Positions 1 through 5,079 of a DNA stretch of 5,089 nt are shown here, in pieces. The notes beneath the pieces are model-generated. The model did no database searches. It was not told the origin of the DNA and saw only the letters and a list, made by a program, of their open reading frames with translations. The position numbers and the translations under genes were made by a program. The stretch comes from Candidatus Levyibacteriota bacterium (GTDB lineage: Bacteria; Patescibacteriota; Microgenomatia; Levybacterales; UBA12049). Position 1 is the first letter of the stretch, and each line of letters begins with the position of its first letter. The DNA lies in assembly GCA_016204425.1 (NCBI GenBank), contig JACQKR010000011.1:1-5089 (forward strand), written 5' to 3'.

Positions 1-34
1 CTATAAAATCAGCTTTATTTGAATGGCGTGGAAC

Positions 35-65
35 TTAAAACTGGCGAGCTATGCGCTCGCCAGTT
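35..65 (-). terminator. Intrinsic terminator overlapping the nuclease stop codon
   Basis: Read on the minus strand, the arms CTGGCGAGC (63-55) and GCTCGCCAG (49-41) form a perfect 9-bp GC-rich stem around the 5-nt loop GCATA. Two further A-T pairs extend it (39-40 with 64-65), and TTTT follows the GC arm (40-37). This is the classic form of a rho-independent terminator. The plus-strand side lacks a T run, so it acts on minus-strand transcripts. The TAG stop of the upstream gene (51-49) lies across the end of the loop and the 3' arm, so the last codons form part of the stem. Confidence 0.85.
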
Positions 66-639
66 CCTTGGCTAAATCTTTGAAAGTAACAGGTTTAATC
101 CCATTTTTCTCCAAACGCCTTAGCGATAAACTGTTACCGCTTTTTGATACCTCTATCAGCTTTTGTTTTGGCAATACATAGAAACACCATTGATTCATAT
201 CAAGAATATCAAGTGTTGTGGGAATTTGATGAGTCAAAAGCGCAAGAACATAAATATCCGATTTGTAATTCGCCTCCTCGCGTGGAAACTTACTAACCGC
301 AGATGACCAATAAAGAGTTTTTGCCTTAAGCCCTGCCCATGAAATTCGAGATAATTCGTTTTGATCCCAATCTTGAATATACGAACAGCATTTTACTTCA
401 ATCTTTTTGCCGTTCGGTGAAAGCACATCAGAATCGCCCCACGGATTGCGAACATTAATTTCGCTGTTTTTTCTAAGAGCATTCTCCACTAAGAATTCAG
501 CGAGGGCTCCTCGTAAAACATTAGAGTTTAGATTCGAAAAGCCGTATTGCCAAAATTCAAGCACAGAGAATTCTTTAGGGCTGGTATTCTTGAATTTCTC
601 GCTGCCAGTAAGTTTTTGAACTAAAATTCGTTTATACAT
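49..639 (-). CDS. Predicted PD-(D/E)XK nuclease, otherwise uncharacterised (196 aa)
   Basis: The protein is 196 residues long. An N-terminal helix with RGALAEFLVENAL (about 43-55) supplies Glu48. It is followed by NPWGDSDVL (65-73) with Asp69/Asp71, and by KKIEVKCCSY (78-87) with Glu81-Val-Lys83. Together these match the E...D...ExK metal-binding pattern of the PD-(D/E)XK fold found in restriction enzymes, Holliday-junction resolvases and defence nucleases. The later hydrophobic stretches DIYVLALL (128-135) and WCFYVLP (151-157) fit the core beta strands. I recall a widespread family of hypothetical proteins with the same IEVK-x-Y-x-Q-x-W layout, but cannot name a substrate. There is no signal peptide or membrane segment, so it is probably cytoplasmic. 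No clear Shine-Dalgarno site precedes the ATG; a small hairpin and a structured RNA lie directly upstream on the same strand. The fold is fairly secure; a role in restriction or defence is inference. Confidence 0.8.
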   Translation of the reverse strand: MYKRILVQKLTGSEKFKNTSPKEFSVLEFWQYGFSNLNSNVLRGALAEFLVENALRKNSEINVRNPWGDSDVLSPNGKKIEVKCCSYIQDWDQNELSRISWAGLKAKTLYWSSAVSKFPREEANYKSDIYVLALLTHQIPTTLDILDMNQWCFYVLPKQKLIEVSKSGNSLSLRRLEKNGIKPVTFKDLAKELASA

Positions 640-646
640 AAAGTAT

Positions 647-661
647 GTTGTGAAAACACAA
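647..661 (-). promoter_or_regulatory. Small hairpin just before the nuclease start codon
   Basis: On the minus strand UUGUG (661-657) pairs with CACAA (652-648) around a UUUU loop, leaving only eight bases before the ATG at 639. It directly follows the last helix of the structured RNA. It could shorten the effective distance between the GGAG at 666-663 and the start codon, or limit ribosome access. The stem is only 5 bp and AT-rich, so the function is uncertain. Confidence 0.35.
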
Positions 662-662
662 A

Positions 663-776
663 CTCCGCGCCAGCTAGGTCTTGCGACCCCATACCGGTTT
701 CCCGATATGGCCCAATGACGAGTTGCTGAACGCGGAGTTCAGTATCGTCATTGGGGCTTGTCGGCCATGCCGTCGG
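663..776 (-). ncRNA. Candidate pseudoknotted structured RNA with two GNRA hairpins
   Basis: Read on the minus strand: hairpin A has an 11-bp stem, CCCAAUGACGA (755-745) with UCGUCAUUGGG (721-711). Above a small internal loop it has a 5-bp stem CUGAA/UUCAG with the 7-nt loop CUCCGCG (737-731). Hairpin B follows with no spacer: CCAUAUCGG (710-702) pairs with CCGGUAUGG (697-689) over a GAAA tetraloop, 9 bp including one U-G pair. Hairpin C follows, again with no spacer: GGUC/GACC (688-677) over GCAA. After 7 nt, CGCGGAG (669-663) is perfectly complementary to loop A, giving a pseudoknot. A short CGGC/GCCG hairpin (772-762) precedes the domain. The GNRA loops and the U-G pair exist only in the minus-strand reading, which sets the strand. 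The domain ends 23 nt before the PD-(D/E)XK gene, so it may be a leader element or a separate RNA. It matches no class I recognise (not tRNA, tmRNA, SRP RNA, RNase P or a familiar riboswitch). Confidence 0.7.
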
Positions 777-882
777 ATTTCTCCAAAGGTTTAGGCCTGC
801 ATAATTGCTATCAAATTGTAAGTACATTCTATCCTATTTCGGCCTTTGAATCCATATAGCTTAAAGTAGGAACCTTGCGAAG

Positions 883-916
883 TTTAGTTACCAACAAGCC
901 CCTGTGGATAACTAAA
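883..916. repeat. 8-bp inverted repeat TTTAGTTA / TAACTAAA
   Basis: TTTAGTTA (883-890) and TAACTAAA (909-916) are exact reverse complements. A further CC/GG pair continues inward across a one-base bulge. The 18-bp spacing suits a protein operator or a hairpin, but neither side has a T run, so it is not an obvious terminator. The right arm overlaps the DnaA-box-like nonamer. Confidence 0.5.
903..911 (-). promoter_or_regulatory. Consensus DnaA-box-like nonamer (TTATCCACA)
   Basis: The minus strand reads TTATCCACA, identical to the strong bacterial DnaA box. It stands alone: the only similar word in the window is an 8/9 match inside a coding region (2908-2916). A single box does not make an origin. 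It could be chance or a DnaA-responsive regulatory site. Confidence 0.3.
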
Positions 917-989
917 ATTCCAACCTTGACACTGCTGACTTGGGTTAAGATTAAAACCGCCAAATACGACGCAATTCAAAAAATGTGGT

Positions 990-1019
990 TTGACAGAGAG
1001 ATTCGATGTGGAATATAAT
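990..1019 (+). promoter_or_regulatory. Consensus sigma-70 promoter
   Basis: TTGACA (990-995) and TATAAT (1014-1019) are both perfect hexamers separated by 18 bp, and an A-rich stretch (977-983) lies just upstream. Transcription would start near 1026 and run towards the methyltransferase gene, about 200 bp downstream. It is the strongest promoter in the window. It could drive the three-gene plus-strand cassette, a short RNA ending near 1140, or both. Confidence 0.85.
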
Positions 1020-1025
1020 AAAGAT

Positions 1026-1140
1026 ACACTGTAGAAAATTGAACCATATTGTACTTGAACTGACTCCTAAATTGTAAGGCGGAAGGAAAGCAGGTCGACG
1101 CATAATACTTTCCCAAGCCGAATCGAGGAGTTTTTGTTTT
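1026..1140 (+). ncRNA. Candidate small RNA or leader ending in a U-rich tract
   Basis: The region begins at the predicted start of the consensus promoter and ends in TTTTTGTTTT (1131-1140). Just before that tract, AGGAGT (1126-1131) can pair with ACTCCT (1063-1068). Inside lies an imperfect hairpin of GGC plus GGAAAG (1078-1090) with CTTTCC plus GCC (1108-1119). No open reading frame of note is present. It may be a short independent RNA with its own terminator or an attenuator in the methyltransferase leader. The closing stem is only 6-7 bp with a large interior, so termination is uncertain. Confidence 0.35.
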
Positions 1141-1143
1141 AAA

Positions 1144-1217
1144 TGCACCTAAATTAAACCTTAACTGCACCTAAACTGGAACTCATTGTACTGTAACGGC
1201 ATAAAAACATTAACCTA
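1144..1217 (+). repeat. ACCTA repeats on an 11-bp period upstream of the methyltransferase
   Basis: TGCACCTAAA occurs twice (1144-1153 and 1166-1175), 22 bp apart. A weaker copy, AACCTTA, sits midway at 1157-1163, so the CC core recurs at 1148, 1159 and 1170, every 11 bp. A further AACCTA (1212-1217) is in the same register 44 bp later and overlaps the -10-like box of the gene. Helical phasing of this kind is typical of operators that bind a protein on one face of DNA. It may be autoregulation by the ParB-like or HTH protein (inference). Confidence 0.45.
1211..1216 (+). promoter_or_regulatory. Possible -10 box for a leaderless methyltransferase mRNA
   Basis: TAACCT fits TANNNT and lies exactly 6 bases before the ATG at 1223, where no Shine-Dalgarno sequence exists. 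The upstream -35 candidate TTGTAC (1186-1191) is weak, with a 19-bp spacer. The main support is that two other genes in the window have a TANNNT at the identical distance. Confidence 0.35.
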
Positions 1218-1222
1218 CTTCT

Positions 1223-2545
1223 ATGCCAAACAATCTACATATAGTTCAGGTGCCTTTAAATGTACTCAAACCGGCTTCGTACAATCCGCGAAAATGGAGC
1301 GAAGCTCAAATTGAAACCTTAAAGGAGAGCATTAGAAGGTTCTCTATCGTTGACCCTCTCATATGCAATAATTCCCCAGGAAGAGAAAACGTGGTAATAG
1401 GCGGGCATTTTCGCCTCAAGGTAGCAAAAGATCTGGGGTACAAAGAAGTACCCGTGATCTATGTAACTCTCCCCCTAGAAAAGGAGAAAGAGCTTAACTT
1501 GCGTTTGAATCAAAACCTCGGGGAATTTGATTTCAAACTTTTGGCAGAATTCGGAGAAAATCTGTTGAAGGATTTTGGGTTCAGTTCTGAAGAACTGGAC
1601 GAAATCTTCCAGATTGATCCGACTCCCGAAATATTTAATTTGCAAAAGGAATTGGAAAAATTGGATATAAAGGAAATATCCATCCAAAAGAGAGATGTCT
1701 ACGAAATCGACGGGTCAAGATTGATGTGCGGAGACAGTACGATCGAAACAGATATGCTCAAGCTCATGGGCAACGAGAAAGCAGACATGTGCTTCACGGA
1801 TCCGCCCTATCTCTTGAGCTATCTATCCGGGAAGAAACGCCACGGGAAAGCCACGGAAGGATTTGGGTTAAAGCGAGACCGCAAATATCTAGAAACAGAT
1901 ATTCTCCCCGATAACTTCACAGAGCTTTGGATGGCGAACGTGGCAAAAGTTCAAAAACCCGACTTCTCAATCATCGTGTTTGAGAATCCAAAGAATCTGC
2001 GAACCATTTGGAACGAACTTGAGAAGCACTGGAAATACCGGAACACTATAACCTGGCATCTGCCCAATCGAGTGCAGGGTTTCAGCGCAAAGTACAAGTT
2101 CTTCAACAAGGCAGACATAGCTTTGGTGGGGACTAAGGGCAATGTTGCGTTGAATCTTGAACTAGAATCAGACGAGCTATTCCAGAACGAATATGAGAAC
2201 GCCTTATTTGCGACTTCAGGAAAGCCCTATTGGGAAGGATACCAAAAAGGCAAAAAGATATGCCCAACCGATTTTATAGAATTTATTGCGGCAGACGAGA
2301 AGAGTTCAGGCCAGGCTATAATTTTCGGGACTAAGCCCCTTGAGATTCTCATTCCATACCTTAAAGTCCTCACCAAACGAGAAGACCTTGTAGTGGAACC
2401 TTTCGGTGGAAGCGGGTCCACGCTCATAGCATCAATCAAGCTCGGACGGCGATGCTATGCTATGGAAAAATCTCCGGTGTACGCCGAAGTGATTAAGAGA
2501 AGATGGGAAAGAACAGCAAACAAGGTAGCAACAAGAGTTCAATAG
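1223..2545 (+). CDS. ParB-like domain / beta-class DNA (N6-adenine or N4-cytosine) methyltransferase fusion
   Basis: The protein has 440 residues. Residues 1-125 form a ParB/Srx-like domain: VPLNVLKPASYNPR (10-23), then VVIGGHFRLKVAK (57-69) matching the GxxR-type signature, then LNLRLNQNLGEFD (91-103). The catalytic part follows from about 155, with target motif IV TDPPY (182-186) before the AdoMet-binding motif I EPFGGSGST (392-400). The IV-then-I order defines beta-class amino-methyltransferases. It should transfer a methyl group from S-adenosylmethionine to adenine N6 or cytosine N4 in a specific DNA sequence. ParB-methylase fusions are common in phages and integrative elements, usually without a dedicated restriction enzyme. 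The ATG at 1223 sits right before the conserved VPLNVLKP start and has no Shine-Dalgarno site. It is first in a three-gene set, 24 bp before the next start. Both active motifs are intact, so it is probably functional; the target site cannot be read from the sequence. Confidence 0.93.
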   Translation: MPNNLHIVQVPLNVLKPASYNPRKWSEAQIETLKESIRRFSIVDPLICNNSPGRENVVIGGHFRLKVAKDLGYKEVPVIYVTLPLEKEKELNLRLNQNLGEFDFKLLAEFGENLLKDFGFSSEELDEIFQIDPTPEIFNLQKELEKLDIKEISIQKRDVYEIDGSRLMCGDSTIETDMLKLMGNEKADMCFTDPPYLLSYLSGKKRHGKATEGFGLKRDRKYLETDILPDNFTELWMANVAKVQKPDFSIIVFENPKNLRTIWNELEKHWKYRNTITWHLPNRVQGFSAKYKFFNKADIALVGTKGNVALNLELESDELFQNEYENALFATSGKPYWEGYQKGKKICPTDFIEFIAADEKSSGQAIIFGTKPLEILIPYLKVLTKREDLVVEPFGGSGSTLIASIKLGRRCYAMEKSPVYAEVIKRRWERTANKVATRVQ

Positions 2546-2557
2546 CTTATCCGTTAG

Positions 2558-2563
2558 TATAAT
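2558..2563 (+). promoter_or_regulatory. TATAAT box 6 bases before the HTH gene
   Basis: A perfect TATAAT ends at 2563 and the ATG is at 2570, so a transcript starting 7 bases after the box would begin at the A of the start codon. No -35 match lies 16-18 bp upstream and no extended -10 TG is present. No Shine-Dalgarno site is visible, consistent with an internal leaderless promoter. Confidence 0.45.
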
Positions 2564-2569
2564 TCTACC

Positions 2570-3124
2570 ATGAAATCAAATAAATCAAAACTCTCCAAAA
2601 CGGATAAGAGATTGGAAACTTTAGCTGCCAAAACTGAAAAAGAGAAAATAGCTCTTATCGTCCAGCTCAGGAAGACTCCGATAGTCCAAATAGCCTGTGA
2701 GCGAGCAAGGATTGGACGATCAACCTATTATAAATGGCGGACAAACGACACGGCATTCGCCAGGGTCGCTGACAAAGCGATTGCGTTCGGCGTCTTTTTC
2801 GTCAACGATCTTGCTGAATCTCAGATATTGCGGATGATTCAAGACGGGAATCTCACTGCCGTAATCTTCTGGCTGAAATATCGGCATCCTTCGTTTTCAA
2901 AGCGTATTATCCACGAATACGATGAACGATGTTCGGTAAGAAGTATCGAAGAAAAGCATATAGATACAGCTGTAATGGCCGATCTTTACGCAAGAAAATT
3001 GCAAGGACGGGATACGGCGGAAGCCCGGAAACAAGATGATAGATCAGAGGATATACTGGAAATCATAGAAGAACCAATACGGAAGAAAATGAAAATCTAC
3101 GAGGGGGAAGAGGGTCTGGACTAA
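2570..3124 (+). CDS. Helix-turn-helix protein of the phage terminase small-subunit / insertion-element HTH type
   Basis: The protein has 184 residues. A lysine-rich start (1-30) leads into a helix-turn-helix, TPIVQIACERARIGRSTYYKW (36-56). The next segment contains ILRMIQDGNLTAVIFWLKYR (86-105) followed by HPSFSKR. This combination resembles the phBC6A51-like group of small proteins annotated as terminase small subunit or transposase-type HTH, which bind phage DNA ends for packaging. The C-terminus is acidic and charged (about 140-184). I assign the family by motif resemblance, not by a full match. No large terminase subunit follows; the next gene is a serine recombinase. A packaging role is therefore doubtful, and a cassette-specific DNA-binding or regulatory role is possible. 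It begins 24 bp after the methyltransferase stop. Confidence 0.75.
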   Translation: MKSNKSKLSKTDKRLETLAAKTEKEKIALIVQLRKTPIVQIACERARIGRSTYYKWRTNDTAFARVADKAIAFGVFFVNDLAESQILRMIQDGNLTAVIFWLKYRHPSFSKRIIHEYDERCSVRSIEEKHIDTAVMADLYARKLQGRDTAEARKQDDRSEDILEIIEEPIRKKMKIYEGEEGLD

Positions 3125-3140
3125 TAGGCATGGCTGCGTC

Positions 3141-3182
3141 ATCCCTTGTGTTAGCGGTCGATTATCAGCTAATACAAGGGAT
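3141..3182 (+). repeat. 15-bp inverted repeat / hairpin before the recombinase
   Basis: The arm 3141-3155 (ATCCCTTGTGTTAGC) pairs with 3168-3182 (GCTAATACAAGGGAT) along all 15 positions if one G-U pair is allowed, with a 12-nt loop. Four Ts (3182-3185) end the structure. The 3' arm holds AAGGG (3176-3180), the only Shine-Dalgarno-like word before the recombinase ATG at 3193. It could be a weak terminator/attenuator, a ribosome-site-sequestering hairpin, an operator, or a recombinase attachment/crossover site. Confidence 0.7.
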
Positions 3183-3192
3183 TTTCGCATAT

Positions 3193-4491
3193 ATGCAGGA
3201 ACAAATAACGGTGCCTCTGCGGTACTGCCTTTACGCAAGGAAAAGCACCGAACAAGATGAGTTTCAGGCCCTTTCCATAGACTCCCAGATTAAGGAGATG
3301 GCGGATATGGCAAGGCAGGAGGGGCTGAATATAGCCGAAGTAAGGCAAGAGGCCCATTCGGCCAAAGAATCAGGCCAGAGGCCGGTATTTCAGCAGATAG
3401 TACAGGACGTACGCAAGGGCTTATTCAACGGGATCATTGCCTGGGACCCCTCCCGTATCAGCAGGAATGCCGGAGACCTAGGAACCATAGTGGATCTTAT
3501 GGATCAAGGCCTCTTGGTTGAAATTCGCACGCACGGCCAAAGATTCATGAACTCTCCCAACGAAAAATTCCTGCTCATGATTTTGTGCAGCCAGGCAAAG
3601 TTGGAAAACGATCACAAAGGAGAAAACGTAAAAAGAGGATTGAGGGCAAAATGCGAACAGGGATTCAGGCCCGGAGGATCTCCTATTGGATACATACACG
3701 ACAAATACGCAGATAAAGGAAAGAAAAGAATTCTAGTAGACGAAGTAAGGGCTCCAATAGTGAAGCAAATGTTTGAAAAAGTAGCGTATGAAGATTTGAG
3801 TGGCAGAGATCTGCTTGAATGGATGAACGGAATAGGATTCACCACAAGAACGGGAAACAAAATCATGCTGAGCGCGATATATCACATGCTCAAAGATACG
3901 TTTTACTACGGAGAATTTGAGTACCCAGTCAAAAGCGGCAAATGGTACAAAGGAGCGTACGATCCCATCATTACCAAAGAACTGTATCTGAGAGCCCAAG
4001 CGAATCTGCACACTCCCCCGAGAAGGCACCCTGGCACCAACGACTTTGAATTCACCCGGCTATTCTTTTGCGGAGCCTGCGGTTCAGGAATCTGCGCCGA
4101 AGAAAAATTCAAGCACCAGAAGAACGGCAACACCCATAGATACGTGTACTATCACTGCACGAAATTCAAAGACAGGTACTGCAAGAATAAGCCGATGAGA
4201 GAGGAAGAACTACTCAGTCAGCTCTTGCACCTTATGGATAAAATCGACGTAGATGAGATCGGCATAAAAAACAGAATTGAAAAAGAGATCCTAAGATACA
4301 AGCAATTCAGCTACACGGTTCTAGGCAAAGAAACAGAGTTCGACAGAAGAACATATGAAGCCGATATCCGAAACTATGCAAAGTATATTCTCCGCGACGG
4401 CACCAAAGAAGAAAAGAGAGAATTGCTCAGCTGCACAAGGAGCAGGATTGAGATAAAAGACAAAAGCGTCTCACTGACAATTAGAAGCTAA
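3193..4491 (+). CDS. Large serine recombinase / integrase
   Basis: The protein has 432 residues from this start. The N-terminal resolvase domain carries RYCLYARKST (10-19) with nucleophile Ser18, then SIDSQIKEM (28-36), AHSAKESGQRP (54-64) and PSRISRN (86-92) with its catalytic arginines. Next comes the long helix EKFLLMILCSQAKLEND (123-139). A recombinase DNA-binding domain spans about 150-275. A zinc ribbon, CGAC (293-296) with Cys322 and Cys330, is complete, followed by a charged tail. Such enzymes cut both strands via a 5' phosphoserine and integrate or excise elements. I recall close relatives as frequent in CPR/Patescibacteria genomes. An in-frame ATG at 3130 would add 21 residues, but these run through the 15-bp palindrome and lie outside the usual family start, so I prefer 3193. 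It is last of the plus-strand set. All catalytic residues appear intact. Confidence 0.93.
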   Translation: MQEQITVPLRYCLYARKSTEQDEFQALSIDSQIKEMADMARQEGLNIAEVRQEAHSAKESGQRPVFQQIVQDVRKGLFNGIIAWDPSRISRNAGDLGTIVDLMDQGLLVEIRTHGQRFMNSPNEKFLLMILCSQAKLENDHKGENVKRGLRAKCEQGFRPGGSPIGYIHDKYADKGKKRILVDEVRAPIVKQMFEKVAYEDLSGRDLLEWMNGIGFTTRTGNKIMLSAIYHMLKDTFYYGEFEYPVKSGKWYKGAYDPIITKELYLRAQANLHTPPRRHPGTNDFEFTRLFFCGACGSGICAEEKFKHQKNGNTHRYVYYHCTKFKDRYCKNKPMREEELLSQLLHLMDKIDVDEIGIKNRIEKEILRYKQFSYTVLGKETEFDRRTYEADIRNYAKYILRDGTKEEKRELLSCTRSRIEIKDKSVSLTIRS

Positions 4492-5073
4492 TCAATAAAT
4501 AACTTTCCTTATCTTCGTAAGTTCTTCCTCTATTTGATGTTCAATTCTTTTTGTTAAATCATCAGCTTCTATATGCACACTTCGTAATGCATTATGCGTT
4601 GGTCTAAAAATCCGAATCATGATTTTTTCCTGCCGAGAAATTTCATCTTCTGAGATCTCCTTTTCAGCGGCGACCCAAATAACAAATTGTGCTCCCATTT
4701 TTCGCAAACTCCTTGTTGAACTACTATCGTATTTCCCATTATAGAGTTTCGAAAATTGTTTGAGCGTATCTTCTCGTCCATAAACCGAAGCCCAGAAACA
4801 AATTGCTTCTTCTCTCAATTCATCGGATAATCTACTGCGCAATGATGTGATTTTTCGTTTGCCTGCCTTGCCACAATATACAGTTTCCCACCATCCAACG
4901 TCATTAAATTTCCCCCAAAGATACCATCCGCCAAAATCTATGGGGACTTCTTTTATTAGTTCTTTCACTTTCTCACCATAAACCCACTTTTTACCCTTCT
5001 TCTCTCCAAATAAAATAGGGTTTCGAGCTACAAATTCCAATAGTCCAAAAAGGTTAAAATGGCCACTGTACAT
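4492..5073 (-). CDS. GIY-YIG-fold nuclease domain protein (193 aa)
   Basis: The pattern GGWYLWG (48-54), ETVYCGKAG (63-71), SLRSRLSDEL (77-86) and RQEKIMIRIFRPTHN (147-161) reproduces the GIY-YIG active site: Tyr51 for GIY, Tyr66-Cys-Gly68 for YIG, the catalytic arginine (Arg79 or Arg81), metal-binding Glu149 and the terminal Asn161. The family includes homing endonucleases, UvrC and restriction enzymes such as Eco29kI and Hpy188I. The spread of motifs over about 115 residues, with an insert near 90-125, is more like the restriction-type members than UvrC. It could be a restriction or defence endonuclease; that role is inferred. It converges with the recombinase and its stop codon starts at the very next base. 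The ATG at 5073 has no Shine-Dalgarno site but has a TAATCT box 6 bases upstream. The gene is visibly more AT-rich than the recombinase, hinting at a separate origin. Confidence 0.72.
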   Translation of the reverse strand: MYSGHFNLFGLLEFVARNPILFGEKKGKKWVYGEKVKELIKEVPIDFGGWYLWGKFNDVGWWETVYCGKAGKRKITSLRSRLSDELREEAICFWASVYGREDTLKQFSKLYNGKYDSSSTRSLRKMGAQFVIWVAAEKEISEDEISRQEKIMIRIFRPTHNALRSVHIEADDLTKRIEHQIEEELTKIRKVIY

Positions 5074-5079
5074 AATGTA

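Larger units (their letters stand above)
777..989. other. AT-rich non-coding stretch, no gene seen
   Basis: No convincing reading frame, start signal or RNA gene is seen between the structured RNA and the plus-strand promoter. The recognisable items are one consensus DnaA-box-like nonamer, an inverted repeat overlapping it (both listed separately), and an isolated TTGACA (926-931) without a good -10 partner. A minus-strand promoter for the structured RNA would have to lie here. The best -10-like words (TACAAT at 820-815; TAGAAT further upstream) lack an acceptable -35. Confidence 0.5.

Noticed and set aside
677..776. HDV-like ribozyme or integron attC site
   Set aside because: GGCAUGGCC and the nested helices recall HDV, but the P1/P2 double-pseudoknot order cannot be drawn. 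The repeats also lack the RYYYAAC/GTTRRRY ends of attC.
621..827. 68-aa minus-strand reading frame across the structured RNA
   Set aside because: It runs through all the hairpins and into the start of the nuclease gene, has no ribosome site or recognisable motif, and the RNA fold explains the sequence better.
926..954. Second plus-strand promoter with TTGACA at 926-931
   Set aside because: The -10 candidates at 17-18 bp (GATTAA, ATTAAA) match the consensus at only 3 of 6 positions.
951..1170. Two overlapping minus-strand frames of about 65 aa
   Set aside because: They lie opposite the consensus promoter and leader and resemble no family, so chance frames in AT-rich DNA.
2908..2916. DnaA-box-like TTATCCACG
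   Set aside because: An 8/9 match within the coding sequence of the HTH gene, best explained by chance.
3130..3192. N-terminal extension of the recombinase from the ATG at 3130
   Set aside because: The 21 extra residues are encoded mostly by the 15-bp palindrome and precede the usual family start a few residues before YARKS. It remains possible but less likely.
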